DNA from: an uncultured Magnetospirillum sp.
GTDB taxonomy: Bacteria; Pseudomonadota; Alphaproteobacteria; Rhodospirillales; Magnetospirillaceae
Assembly (NCBI RefSeq): GCF_903853455.1
Contig: NZ_CAINTR010000049.1
Coordinates: 18,870-82,869 of the forward strand
Reading direction: 5' to 3'
Length of the DNA: 64,000 nt
Under the pieces are notes generated by a model, which saw nothing but the letters and a program-made list of their open reading frames with translations, was not told where the DNA came from and searched no databases. Positions 17,762 to 25,841 of this stretch are shown piece after piece. Positions within the stretch are counted from its first letter, which is position 1. Every line of letters begins with the position of its first letter. Made by a program: the position numbers and the translations under genes.

Positions 17762-17797
17762 ACCGGTCGAAAATCCCTTCCTCGTCAACGACTTGGC

Positions 17798-17826
17798 TTG
17801 ACGCTGCCGGGAGGGTCCGGCATCCT
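17798..17826 (+). promoter_or_regulatory. Candidate sigma-70 promoter for ihfB
   Basis: TTGACG (17798-17803) and CATCCT (17821-17826) have 17-bp spacing, 42 bp upstream of the ihfB ATG. The -35 box is strong and the -10 box moderate. Confidence 0.4.
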
Positions 17827-17867
17827 TGGGGCCAACCGACCGCCACCACTCGAGGAAGTATCATCCC

Positions 17868-18161
17868 ATGACCAAGTCGGAGCTGATCGCCCGCCTGGCC
17901 GAAAGCAACCCCCATCTCTATCAGCGGGATGTGGAGCGCATCGTCACCACCATCTTCGACGAGATCGCCGGCGCCTTGGCGCGGGGCGACCGGGTCGAGC
18001 TGCGTGGCTTCGGCGCCTTTTCGGTCAAGAAGCGCGACCCCCGCCAGGGCCGCAACCCCCGCACCGGCGAGACGGTGGCGGTGGAAGGCAAGGCCATTCC
18101 CTTCTTCAAGACCGGCAAGCAGTTGCGCGAAAAGCTCAACATCGACGGCGGCGGGGCATGA
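17868..18161 (+). CDS. ihfB: Integration host factor subunit beta
   Basis: A 97-residue histone-like DNA-bending protein of the HU/IHF family. Signature motifs are [17 protein letters not shown] and [10 protein letters not shown], the latter on the DNA-binding arm. It partners IHF-alpha, encoded elsewhere, in architecture-dependent transcription including many sigma-54 promoters. The ATG at 17868 gives the standard length; the frame is open 42 bp further upstream. It overlaps the lapA-like gene by ATGA, a typical alphaproteobacterial arrangement. Confidence 0.95.
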   Translation: MTKSELIARLAESNPHLYQRDVERIVTTIFDEIAGALARGDRVELRGFGAFSVKKRDPRQGRNPRTGETVAVEGKAIPFFKTGKQLREKLNIDGGGA

Positions 18162-18442
18162 GAGTCGTCGCCTGGCTGATCGGCCTGCCTTTGGCCGTGG
18201 TGGCGACGGTGTTTGCCGTCGCCAATCGCCAGGAAATCCATTTCGACCTGTGGCCGCTGCCCTTCGGCCTCGACGTGGCGGCCTATCTCGCCGTGCTGGC
18301 GCCGCTGGCGCTGGGCCTCGTGATCGGGGGCGGGCTGGTCTGGCTGTCGGGAACCACCCGCCGCCTGCGCGCCCGCCAGGACCGCCGCCGCGCCGACAGC
18401 CTGGAACGCCAGTTGGCGGCCGCCGAGAAGCCGACGCCGTAA
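18158..18442 (+). CDS. LapA-domain membrane protein (DUF1049)
   Basis: A 94-residue inner-membrane protein with two hydrophobic segments (about 3-24 and 39-67), an intervening loop with [15 protein letters not shown], and a basic C-terminal tail. This is the LapA/DUF1049 pattern (lipopolysaccharide assembly protein A domain). It commonly follows ihfB. Start 18158 overlaps the ihfB stop as ATGA. Confidence 0.8.
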   Translation: MRVVAWLIGLPLAVVATVFAVANRQEIHFDLWPLPFGLDVAAYLAVLAPLALGLVIGGGLVWLSGTTRRLRARQDRRRADSLERQLAAAEKPTP

Positions 18443-18458
18443 CCTCGTCAGGACCATT

Positions 18459-19172
18459 ATGCCGACCTCCAATCCCGTTTTCGTCGCCCTCGACACCACC
18501 GATGCCGGCACGGCCGCCGATCTGGCCCAACGGCTGATCGGCACGGTCGGCGGCTTCAAGCTCGGCCTCGAATACTTCATCGCCAACGGCCCCGCCGGCA
18601 TGGAGGCGGTGTCCCGCTTAGGGATGCCGCTGTTCGTGGACCTCAAGCTGCACGACATTCCCAATACCGTCGCCGCCGCCATGCGCGGCGTGGTCCGCCT
18701 CAAGGCCGCCATCACCACCATCCACGCCTCGGGCGGCGGCGCCATGATCCGCGCCGCCGCCGACGCCGCCAGGGACGAGGCCGCCCGGCTGGGCGTCGCG
18801 CCGCCGGCGGTGGTCGCCGTCACCATCCTCACCAGCCTGGATCAGGCGGGGGCCGAGGCGGTGGGCTTCGGCGGACCGGTGCTGGAGCAGGTCAAGCGCC
18901 TCGCCGCCCTGGCCCAGGAGAGCGGCGCCGATGGCATCGTCTGCTCGCCGCTGGAGGTGGACGCGGTGCGCCGCCAGTGCGGCCCCGCCTTCAAGCTGGT
19001 GATCCCCGGCATCCGCCCGGCCTGGAGCGAGGCCGGCGACCAGAAGCGCGTCCTCACCCCGGCCGAGGCTCGCGCCAAGGGCGCCGACGTGCTGGTGATC
19101 GGGCGCCCCATCACCGCCGCCGCCGATCCGGCCGAGGCCGCCGGCCGCATCAAGGCGGAGCTGGGGCTCTAG
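18459..19172 (+). CDS. pyrF: Orotidine 5'-phosphate decarboxylase
   Basis: A 237-residue TIM-barrel enzyme for the last step of UMP synthesis. The catalytic signature FVDLKLHDIPNTV with the Asp-Lys-Asp array is present near residue 60. The C-terminal phosphate-binding loop contains LVIGRPITAAADP. It lies 16 bp after the lapA-like gene and 2 bp before trpF, so the three probably form one transcript with ihfB. Confidence 0.97.
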   Translation: MPTSNPVFVALDTTDAGTAADLAQRLIGTVGGFKLGLEYFIANGPAGMEAVSRLGMPLFVDLKLHDIPNTVAAAMRGVVRLKAAITTIHASGGGAMIRAAADAARDEAARLGVAPPAVVAVTILTSLDQAGAEAVGFGGPVLEQVKRLAALAQESGADGIVCSPLEVDAVRRQCGPAFKLVIPGIRPAWSEAGDQKRVLTPAEARAKGADVLVIGRPITAAADPAEAAGRIKAELGL

Positions 19173-19174
19173 CC

Positions 19175-19816
19175 ATGGCGGTCGAGGTCAAGATCTGCGG
19201 CATCACCGACGAAGAGGCCATGGACGCCGCCATCGAGGCCGGCGCCGATTACGTCGGTCTGGTGTTCTATCCCCCCAGCCCTCGGGCGGTGACGGCGGAG
19301 CGCGCCGCCGAACTGGTGGAGTTCACCCCCGCCGAGATCCTCAAGGTCGGCCTGTTCGTCGATCCCGACGACGCCACCCTGGACACGGTGCTGACCCAGG
19401 TGCGCCTCGACCTGCTGCAACTGCACGGCACCGAGACGCCCGAGCGGATCGAGGCCATCCGCCTGGAATACGGCCTGCCGGTGATGAAGGTGATTTCCGT
19501 CGCCTCGGCCGAAGATCTGGCGGCGGCTGAACCGTTCCTGGCGGTGACCGACCGCCTGCTGTTCGACGCCAAGCCGCCCCAGGGCGCCACCCTGCCGGGC
19601 GGCAACGCCGTCAGCTTCGACTGGACCATCCTCAAGGGCCGCAAATGGGGCGTGCCGTGGATGCTGGCCGGCGGCCTGACCCCGGCCAACGTGGCCGAGG
19701 CCGTCCGCATTTCCGGCGCCGGGGCGGTGGACGTCTCGTCCGGGGTCGAAAGCGCCCCCGGCGTCAAGGACGCGGACAAGATCCGAGCCTTCATCAAGGC
19801 GGCGCGAGGGCGTTAA
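19175..19816 (+). CDS. trpF: Phosphoribosylanthranilate isomerase
   Basis: A 213-residue TIM-barrel enzyme of tryptophan synthesis. Signatures include VKICGITDEEAMDAAIEAGADYVGLVF at the N-terminus (catalytic Cys in KICGIT), LLQLHGTETPE and AVDVSSGVESAPGVKD. The ATG at 19175 follows the pyrF stop by 2 bp. trpB and trpA, often next in alphaproteobacteria, are absent here; a minus-strand gene follows instead. Confidence 0.96.
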   Translation: MAVEVKICGITDEEAMDAAIEAGADYVGLVFYPPSPRAVTAERAAELVEFTPAEILKVGLFVDPDDATLDTVLTQVRLDLLQLHGTETPERIEAIRLEYGLPVMKVISVASAEDLAAAEPFLAVTDRLLFDAKPPQGATLPGGNAVSFDWTILKGRKWGVPWMLAGGLTPANVAEAVRISGAGAVDVSSGVESAPGVKDADKIRAFIKAARGR

Positions 19817-19825
19817 GAGCGCGGG

Positions 19826-20035
19826 CTACTTCGCCTTGGCGGGAGCTTTGGCCTTGGGCTTGGCCGGAGCCTTGGGAGCCTCCGCCTTGGCAGCAGGCTT
19901 GGCCTTGGCGGCGGCTTTCGGCTTGGCCAGGGCGGTTTCCGCCTGAATCCAGAAGTCCATGTCGCGCCCCTCGGGCTTGCCGGCCTCTTCCCACAGGCGA
20001 TAGGCGAGATCGTTGACGGCGGAATTGTAGCTCAT
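19826..20035 (-). CDS. DUF2934 small protein with Lys/Ala-rich tail
   Basis: A 69-residue protein. Residues 1-35 match the DUF2934 pattern (LAYRLWEEAGKPEGRDMDFW). The remainder is a repetitive Ala-Lys-Pro tail, similar in composition to histone-H1-like or nucleoid proteins and to the C-terminal tail of TopA in this window. The ATG at 20035 has GGGGGAGCC upstream. It is convergent with trpF, with only 9 bp between stops. DNA or RNA binding through the tail is an inference. Confidence 0.75.
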   Translation of the reverse strand: MSYNSAVNDLAYRLWEEAGKPEGRDMDFWIQAETALAKPKAAAKAKPAAKAEAPKAPAKPKAKAPAKAK

Positions 20036-20129
20036 GGCTCCCCCATGGATCGATATGGACACCCGCGAAACTCTACCGTAGCCCTCCGCCCGATACAATG
20101 GCACGAAGGGCGAGGTGGGACACGAAGGG

Positions 20130-20417
20130 CTAGGCTACCCCTTCGATGGCGCGGGCCAGGGTCACGTCCTTTTCGGTGACGCCGCCGGAATCGTGGGTGG
20201 CCAGGGTGATCTCCACCCGGTTCCAGACGTTGAACCATTCGGGATGGTGGTTCATGCGCTCGGCCGCCAGCGCCACCCGGGTCATGAACGAAAACGCCGC
20301 GACGAAATCCTTGAAGACGAATGTCTTGGTGATGGCGTCGCGGCCGTCGCGGTCGGCCCAACCGGGCAGGGTGGCGAGGGCGGCGGCGCGGGCGGCGGCG
20401 GCGAGCTTGTGGGGCAT
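20130..20417 (-). CDS. phhB: Pterin-4a-carbinolamine dehydratase
   Basis: A 95-residue enzyme that dehydrates 4a-hydroxytetrahydropterin during pterin recycling. The active-site signature [20 protein letters not shown] is clear in the middle, with [17 protein letters not shown] before it. No phenylalanine hydroxylase gene is adjacent. In bacteria without one the protein may serve a molybdopterin-related or regulatory role. It is divergent from the zincin gene, with 80 bp between starts. Confidence 0.92.
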   Translation of the reverse strand: MPHKLAAAARAAALATLPGWADRDGRDAITKTFVFKDFVAAFSFMTRVALAAERMNHHPEWFNVWNRVEITLATHDSGGVTEKDVTLARAIEGVA

Positions 20418-20497
20418 GGACTGAACCCTTTCATTTCCTGTTCTTCAAACAGTGGGTGCCCCTGGCATGTCCATCAAGGACAGGCTAAATTCTTTTC

Positions 20498-20905
20498 ATG
20501 AGCAGAGTCATCCCCCACCACAGCACGCCCCCGTCCTCCGCCGACCTGGAGACCATCGCCGCCACCGAGTTCGCCGAGATCCCGGAGGAACTGCGCCGCT
20601 ATGCCGCCGACGTGGTCATCCGGGTCGAGGATTTCCCCGACGAGGACGTGGAGCGCGAGATGGACCTGGAAAGCCCGTTCGACCTGCTGGGTCTGTATCG
20701 CGGCTTGGCCCAGGAAACCCACGCCTTCGGGGGCATTCCCTCGCAGGTGGACATGATCTTCCTCTATCGCCGCCCCATCCTGGATTACTGGTGCGAAACC
20801 GGCGAGGACCTGCCCTCGGTGATCCGGCATGTGCTGATCCACGAGATCGGCCACCATTTCGGCCTGTCCGACGACGACATGGAGAGAATCGAGGACGAGG
20901 AGTGA
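20498..20905 (+). CDS. Minimal zincin-like metallopeptidase family protein
   Basis: A 135-residue protein with a canonical zinc-protease motif HEIGHHFG near residue 118 and a downstream DMERIEDEE acidic end. This matches the small zincin-like family formerly DUF1025, widespread in actinobacteria and alphaproteobacteria. It overlaps the downstream Lon-like gene by GTGA, suggesting coupled synthesis. A TAAATT at 20486-20491 lies 7 bp before the ATG, so the message might be leaderless, although no good -35 is visible. The substrate is unknown. Confidence 0.8.
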   Translation: MSRVIPHHSTPPSSADLETIAATEFAEIPEELRRYAADVVIRVEDFPDEDVEREMDLESPFDLLGLYRGLAQETHAFGGIPSQVDMIFLYRRPILDYWCETGEDLPSVIRHVLIHEIGHHFGLSDDDMERIEDEE

Positions 20906-23379
20906 CCCGGCACCGGGCCAAGCCCCCAACCGGGCTGGACCCGGCGGCGCTGTACCGCCGCTGCGACTTGGCGCTGTTGCCTTTCGACACCACCCACGAC
21001 CTCGACGACCCCGAAGCGGTCGGCCAGGGCGGAGCCGTCGGCCAGGATCGCGCCGTCGAGGCCATCCGCTTCGCCCTCGGCATGCGCCATCGCGGGTTCA
21101 ACCTGTTCGCCCTGGGCGCCGAGGGCACCGGCCGGCGCAACCTGATCCTGCACTATCTGCGGCAGGCGGCGGAACAGCGTCCGGCGCCCGACGACTGGGC
21201 CTATGTGGACAATTTCGCCGACATCACCAAGCCGCGCGCCCTGCGCTTGCCGCCCGGCCGGGCCAAGCTGCTGGAAAAGGACATGGAGCACCTGATCGAG
21301 GAGCTGGGTCAGGCGCTGCCGGCGGCGTTCGAGGCCGAGGAGCATCGCGCCAAGAAGCGCTTGATCGAGGAGGATCTGAAGGAGCGGCAAGAGGCCGCCT
21401 TCGGCGAGGTCCAGGAACAGGCCAACACCCACAAGATCTCGCTGATCCGCACCCCCGCCGGTCTGGCCCTGGCGCCGATCCGGGACGGCGAGGTGCTGAC
21501 CCCCGACGACTTCAAGCAACTGCCCGAGGAGGAGCAGGACCGCCTGCGCGGCCAGATGGAGGCGTTGCAGGCGAAGCTGGAAGAGGTGATCAAGCAGGTT
21601 CCCCGCTGGGAGCGCGAGACCCGCGCCCGTGTCCGCGACCTGGAGCAGGAAGTGGCGGCCTATGCCATCTCCCATCTGGTGGACGAGATGAAGGAGCGCT
21701 GGACCGATCAGACGGCGGTGCTGGCCTATTTCGACGAGGTGGTGCGCGACATCGCCGAGAACGTGACGGAGTTCCTCGGCAAGGACGAGGACGGCGAGGA
21801 CAAGCCGGCGCCGAAGCTGCGGCGCGGCGGCAACGGCCGCGAGGGGCGCTTCCGCCGCTACCGGGTCAACGTCCTGGTCAACAACACCGGCGTCACCGGG
21901 GCGCCGGTGGTGCTGGAATCCCATCCCACCCAGCCCAACGTCATCGGGCGGGTGGAATACATCGCCCAGTTCGGCGCCCTGATCACCGATTTCAATCTGA
22001 TCAAGCCCGGTGCCCTGCATCGCGCCAATGGCGGCTATCTGGTGATGGACGCCCACAAGCTGCTGATGAATCCGTTCGCCTGGGAGGATCTCAAGCGGGC
22101 CTTGCGCGGCCGCGAGGTCAAGGTGGAATCGCCCGGTCAGTCGCTGGGGCTGATGAGCACGCTGAGCCTGGAGCCGGAGGCGATTCCGCTGGACGTCAAG
22201 GTGGTGCTGATCGGCGACCCCATGCTGTACTACCTGCTCAGCCATCACGATCCCGAATTCGCCGACCTGTTCAAGGTCTCCGCCGACTTCGACTGGAAGA
22301 TGGAGCGGAACGAGGCCAACGCCATGCTGCTGGCCCGTTCGGTGGCCAGCCTGGCGCGCAAGGAGGAGCTGCGGCCGCTGGACCGCGCCGCCGTCGCCCG
22401 CGTCATCGAGCAGGCGTCGCGCGACGTCGGCGATTCGCGCAAGCTGTCCACCCACATGACCAGTCTGGCCGATCTGGTGCGCGAGGCCGATTACTGGGCC
22501 GGCTGCGACGCCGCCGCAGTGGTGGAGGTGGCTCATGTGGAGCGGGCGGTGGAGGCCTCCATCTATCGCCTCGACCGGGTGCGCGACAGCGTCCAGGACG
22601 AGTTGACCGACGGCACCGTCCACGTGGAGACCTCCGGCGCGGTGGTGGGACAGATCAACGGGCTGGCGGTGCTGGATCTGGGCCGCTTCGCCTTCGGCCG
22701 CCCCATCCGTATTACCGCGCGGGTCCATCTGGGCAAGGGCGAGGTGATCGACATCGAGCGCGAAGTGCAACTGGGCGGTCCGATCCACGGCAAGGGCGTG
22801 ATGATCCTGTCGTCGTTCCTGGCGGCGCGGTTCGGTATCGACAGGCCGCTTTCGCTCACCGCCACCTTGGTGTTCGAGCAATCCTACGGCGGGGTCGAGG
22901 GCGATTCCGCCTCGTCGACCGAGCTTTACGCCCTGCTGTCCTCGCTGGCTGACCTGCCGATCCGCCAATGCTTCGCCGTCACCGGCTCGGTCGATCAGTT
23001 CGGCCGGATCCAGGCCATCGGCGGCGTCAACGAGAAGATCGAGGGCTTCTTCGACCTGTGCCGGGCGCGCGGGCTGGACGGCAGCCACGGCGTGCTGATT
23101 CCCGCCACCAACGTGACCCATCTGATGCTGCGCAAGGATGTGGTCGAGGCCTGCGCCCAGGGCTTGTTCGCCGTCTATCCCATCGCCACCATCGACCAGG
23201 GCATCGAGCTGCTGACCGGCATGCCGGCGGGCGAGGCCGACGCCTGCGGCCGCTACCCCACCGGGACGGTCAACCGCCGGGTGGCGGCGCGGCTGGCCAT
23301 GTTCTCCCGCAAGATCGACGAGATGGCGGGGCCGCGCCAAGTCACCGTGGTCAACAACCGGCCCGGAACGGGGGGCTGA
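20902..23379 (+). CDS. Lon-like ATP-dependent protease
   Basis: An 825-residue protein of the AAA_32/Lon-C family. The N-terminal ~100 residues contain a P-loop-like GAEGTGRR in which the usual lysine is arginine. A coiled-coil insertion rich in Glu and Lys spans about residues 115-290. A further ATPase region includes HRANGGYLVMDAHKLL. The C-terminal Lon protease domain has the catalytic Ser in GDSASSTELYAL and Lys in GGVNEKIEGFFDLC. The GTG start at 20902 overlaps the upstream stop. It is related to LonB-type and YcbZ proteins rather than housekeeping Lon. Confidence 0.88.
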   Translation: MTRHRAKPPTGLDPAALYRRCDLALLPFDTTHDLDDPEAVGQGGAVGQDRAVEAIRFALGMRHRGFNLFALGAEGTGRRNLILHYLRQAAEQRPAPDDWAYVDNFADITKPRALRLPPGRAKLLEKDMEHLIEELGQALPAAFEAEEHRAKKRLIEEDLKERQEAAFGEVQEQANTHKISLIRTPAGLALAPIRDGEVLTPDDFKQLPEEEQDRLRGQMEALQAKLEEVIKQVPRWERETRARVRDLEQEVAAYAISHLVDEMKERWTDQTAVLAYFDEVVRDIAENVTEFLGKDEDGEDKPAPKLRRGGNGREGRFRRYRVNVLVNNTGVTGAPVVLESHPTQPNVIGRVEYIAQFGALITDFNLIKPGALHRANGGYLVMDAHKLLMNPFAWEDLKRALRGREVKVESPGQSLGLMSTLSLEPEAIPLDVKVVLIGDPMLYYLLSHHDPEFADLFKVSADFDWKMERNEANAMLLARSVASLARKEELRPLDRAAVARVIEQASRDVGDSRKLSTHMTSLADLVREADYWAGCDAAAVVEVAHVERAVEASIYRLDRVRDSVQDELTDGTVHVETSGAVVGQINGLAVLDLGRFAFGRPIRITARVHLGKGEVIDIEREVQLGGPIHGKGVMILSSFLAARFGIDRPLSLTATLVFEQSYGGVEGDSASSTELYALLSSLADLPIRQCFAVTGSVDQFGRIQAIGGVNEKIEGFFDLCRARGLDGSHGVLIPATNVTHLMLRKDVVEACAQGLFAVYPIATIDQGIELLTGMPAGEADACGRYPTGTVNRRVAARLAMFSRKIDEMAGPRQVTVVNNRPGTGG

Positions 23380-23393
23380 GGAGGAGACCAAGC

Positions 23394-23981
23394 ATGCGCG
23401 GTATCGTAATGGTGCTGACGATCCTTCTGCTGATGCCCGCCTGGGCCGTGGCCGCCCCGGCGCCCAAGCTGAGCGACGACGGTCTTTACGTCCAGGACTG
23501 GTTCGTCACCAGCTTCCTCGACCTGCGGGACGATCTGGCCGACGCCACCAAATCCGGCAAGCGCTTCGCCATTATCTGGGAGCAGAAGGGCTGTTCCTAT
23601 TGCCGCGACCTCCACACCGTCAACTTCGCCGACGACACGGTGCGGGGCTGGATCAAGGACCGTTACGCCATCGTCCAGCTCAATCTGTGGGGCTCGCGCG
23701 AGGTCACCGACTTCGACGGCGAGGTGCTGGCGGAAAAGGACCTGGCCCGTAAATACCGGGTCAACTTCACCCCGACGATCTCGTTCTTCCCCGACACGGT
23801 GGCGGAGATGGGCGGCCGCAAGGGCAATGACGCCGAGGTGGCGCGGTTGCCCGGCTATTTCCGCAACTTCCACTTCCTGTCCATGTTCGAATATGTCTGG
23901 GACAAGCGCTACGCCAAGGGCCAGGAGTTCCAGCGCTATCTGGCCGAGAAGACGGCGGCGCAGCCGGGCGTGGCGCAGTGA
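23394..23981 (+). CDS. soxW: Periplasmic thioredoxin-like protein SoxW
   Basis: A 195-residue secreted thioredoxin-fold protein with a signal peptide (about residues 1-21) and a redox motif GCSYCRDLH near residue 60. SoxW receives electrons from SoxV across the membrane and keeps the Sox system, notably the SoxY cysteine, reduced. soxV lies 1 kb downstream on the opposite strand. GAGGAGA precedes the ATG at 23394. It overlaps the binding-protein gene by GTGA. Confidence 0.82.
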   Translation: MRGIVMVLTILLLMPAWAVAAPAPKLSDDGLYVQDWFVTSFLDLRDDLADATKSGKRFAIIWEQKGCSYCRDLHTVNFADDTVRGWIKDRYAIVQLNLWGSREVTDFDGEVLAEKDLARKYRVNFTPTISFFPDTVAEMGGRKGNDAEVARLPGYFRNFHFLSMFEYVWDKRYAKGQEFQRYLAEKTAAQPGVAQ

Positions 23982-25033
23982 TCCGGGCGCTTCTGCTGGC
24001 GCTGGCGATCCTGGCCGTCGGCGTGGACGCCTCCGCCAGCGAACTCAGGGTTCTGGCCCGCGCCTCCTACCTGTCGCCCGACTTGCTGCGCAAGTTCGAG
24101 CACGAGACCGGCATCACCGTGATCGGCGAGGAGGTGGCCGATCAGGCCGCCATGATCGAGCGGTTGACCGCCTCCGGCCCAGGCATCGACGTCGCTTTCC
24201 TCCCCGACCACCATGTGGCGGCGTTGATCGAGCATGGACGGCTGGAGCGGATCTGGGCCGACCGCCTGCAAGGGTTCTGGAACATCGAGGACCCGTGGCG
24301 GTCGCGCTCGTTCGACCCCCGCAACGAGTACACCATTCCCCATCAGTGGGGCACCACCGCCTTCGCGATCGACACCTCGATCCACAAGGGCGACATGGAC
24401 AGCCTGAAGCTGCTGTTCGACCCGCCGCCGGAAATCGCCGGCCGGATCACCGTGCTGGACGACACCGACATGGTGCATCTGGCGCTGCTCTATCTGGGCG
24501 AGCCGCGCTGCAGCCTGGACCGAGCCAAGCTGGACAAGGTGGAGCGGCTGCTGGTGCCCCTGGTGGCGCGGGCCAGGCTGGTGTCGCCCGCGCAGGCCAT
24601 CGACGGGCTGGTGTCGTCCGACGTGGCGCTGGGGGTGGCGTGGAACGGTGACGCCATGCGGGCGCGCGAGCAGCGGCCGTCACTGGCCTACGCCTATCCG
24701 CGCGAGGGCAATCTGGTATGGACCGACGTCGTCGCCCTGCCGCGCAATCCGCCCAATCGCGCCAATGCGCTGAAATTCCTGACCTTCATGCTGAAACCGG
24801 AGAATGCGGCGCTGGAATCCAATTTCAACGGCTACGCCAACATGATCCGGGGCAGCGAGGCCTTCATGCGGCCGCAGGTGCTGGCGGCGCCGGAGATGGT
24901 GGCGCCCTGGCCGGCCAAGGTGGGCTTCTTCGTCTCCTGCGGCGGCGAGGTGCAGCGCCGTCACGAGGAGTTGTGGGCCGAGATCAAGACCCACTCAGCC
25001 GATTCGCTGCAACGCCGGAAAAACCTCAAGTAG
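23978..25033 (+). CDS. PotD-like periplasmic binding protein in the sox locus
   Basis: A 351-residue extracellular solute-binding protein with a signal peptide (about 1-20). The fold pattern resembles spermidine/putrescine-binding PotD: ELRVLARASYLSPDLLRKFE near the N-terminus, IPHQWGTTAFAID, and NRANALKFLTFML near the C-terminus. The GTG start at 23978 overlaps soxW, and the last 39 bp overlap the convergent soxV. No ABC permease or ATPase is encoded nearby. It is an orphan binding protein, perhaps sensing or delivering a ligand for sulfur oxidation, which is speculation. Confidence 0.78.
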   Translation: MIRALLLALAILAVGVDASASELRVLARASYLSPDLLRKFEHETGITVIGEEVADQAAMIERLTASGPGIDVAFLPDHHVAALIEHGRLERIWADRLQGFWNIEDPWRSRSFDPRNEYTIPHQWGTTAFAIDTSIHKGDMDSLKLLFDPPPEIAGRITVLDDTDMVHLALLYLGEPRCSLDRAKLDKVERLLVPLVARARLVSPAQAIDGLVSSDVALGVAWNGDAMRAREQRPSLAYAYPREGNLVWTDVVALPRNPPNRANALKFLTFMLKPENAALESNFNGYANMIRGSEAFMRPQVLAAPEMVAPWPAKVGFFVSCGGEVQRRHEELWAEIKTHSADSLQRRKNLK

Positions 25034-25702
25034 CCACTGCCCGACCATGGCCATGCGGCCGAACAGGATCAGCAGGCCGGTGGCCACCATCACTCCGCCG
25101 GTCGCCAGTTCCACCCGCCGCAGGTGACGGCGGAAGCGGCTCAGCAGGACGGCGAAGCGTTCGGTAGCCGCCGCCGCCAGCAGGAACGGCAGCCCCAGCC
25201 CGGCGGCATAGGCCGCCAGCAGGCCGATTCCCTCCGCCACCGCGTCCCGCCCGGTGGCGATCATCAGGATGGTGGCGAGGATGGGGCCGACGCAGGGCGT
25301 CCAGCCGAAGGCGAAGGCCAGCCCTAGCCCATAGGCCCCCAACAGTCCGGTCGGCCGCTTGTCCGGGTGCAGCCGCTTCTCGGCATAGAGCCAGCGGATC
25401 GGCGCCACTCCCATGACATGCAGACCGAAGGCGACCACCACGCCGCCCGCCACCATGGTCAAGCCGTCCCGATGGTCGGCCACCAGCCGGCTCAGCGCGG
25501 TGGCGGTGGCGCCCATGACGATGAACACCGAGGCGAAGCCCAGCACGAAAGCCAGTGCGGCCGGCATCACCTGGCGCACCGTCGCCGCCTCGCCGCCGAG
25601 AAACACCAGATAGGCGGGGATCAGCGGCAGGACGCAGGGACTGAGAAAGCTCAAGGCCCCGGCGGTCAGGGCGCCCAGCAGGGAGACGTCGAAGGGGTTC
25701 AT
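24995..25702 (-). CDS. soxV: CcdA/SoxV-type transmembrane thiol-disulfide transporter
   Basis: A 235-residue membrane protein with six predicted spans. The two conserved redox cysteines are in LSPCVLPLIPAYL and FGWTPCVGPIL, the CcdA/DsbD-beta signature. It moves reducing equivalents from cytoplasmic thioredoxin to the periplasm, to SoxW and probably also CcmG. Its position after soxB and opposite soxW supports the SoxV name, though a general CcdA role is equally possible. Confidence 0.85.
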   Translation of the reverse strand: MNPFDVSLLGALTAGALSFLSPCVLPLIPAYLVFLGGEAATVRQVMPAALAFVLGFASVFIVMGATATALSRLVADHRDGLTMVAGGVVVAFGLHVMGVAPIRWLYAEKRLHPDKRPTGLLGAYGLGLAFAFGWTPCVGPILATILMIATGRDAVAEGIGLLAAYAAGLGLPFLLAAAATERFAVLLSRFRRHLRRVELATGGVMVATGLLILFGRMAMVGQWLLEVFPALQRIG

Positions 25703-25837
25703 CCTTTCCCCCTCGCCCGCTTGCGGGAGAGGGAGGGGCCCGCCGCGCAGCGGTGGGAGGGTGAGGGGGCTTCTGTTCCAGCAGACGAGCCCTCACCCGG
25801 CGCTTCGCGCCACCCTCTCCCGCAAGCGGGCGAGGGA
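25703..25837. repeat. REP/BIME-like palindromic repeat pair between soxB and soxV
   Basis: The pair has a left unit CCCTCGCCCGCTTGCGGGAG and a right inverted unit CTCTCCCGCAAGCGGGCGAG. The sequence is almost identical to the element at 56636-56755, showing recent spread or conversion. It separates soxV from soxXYZAB and may attenuate transcription into soxV. Confidence 0.85.
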
Positions 25838-25841
25838 ATCC

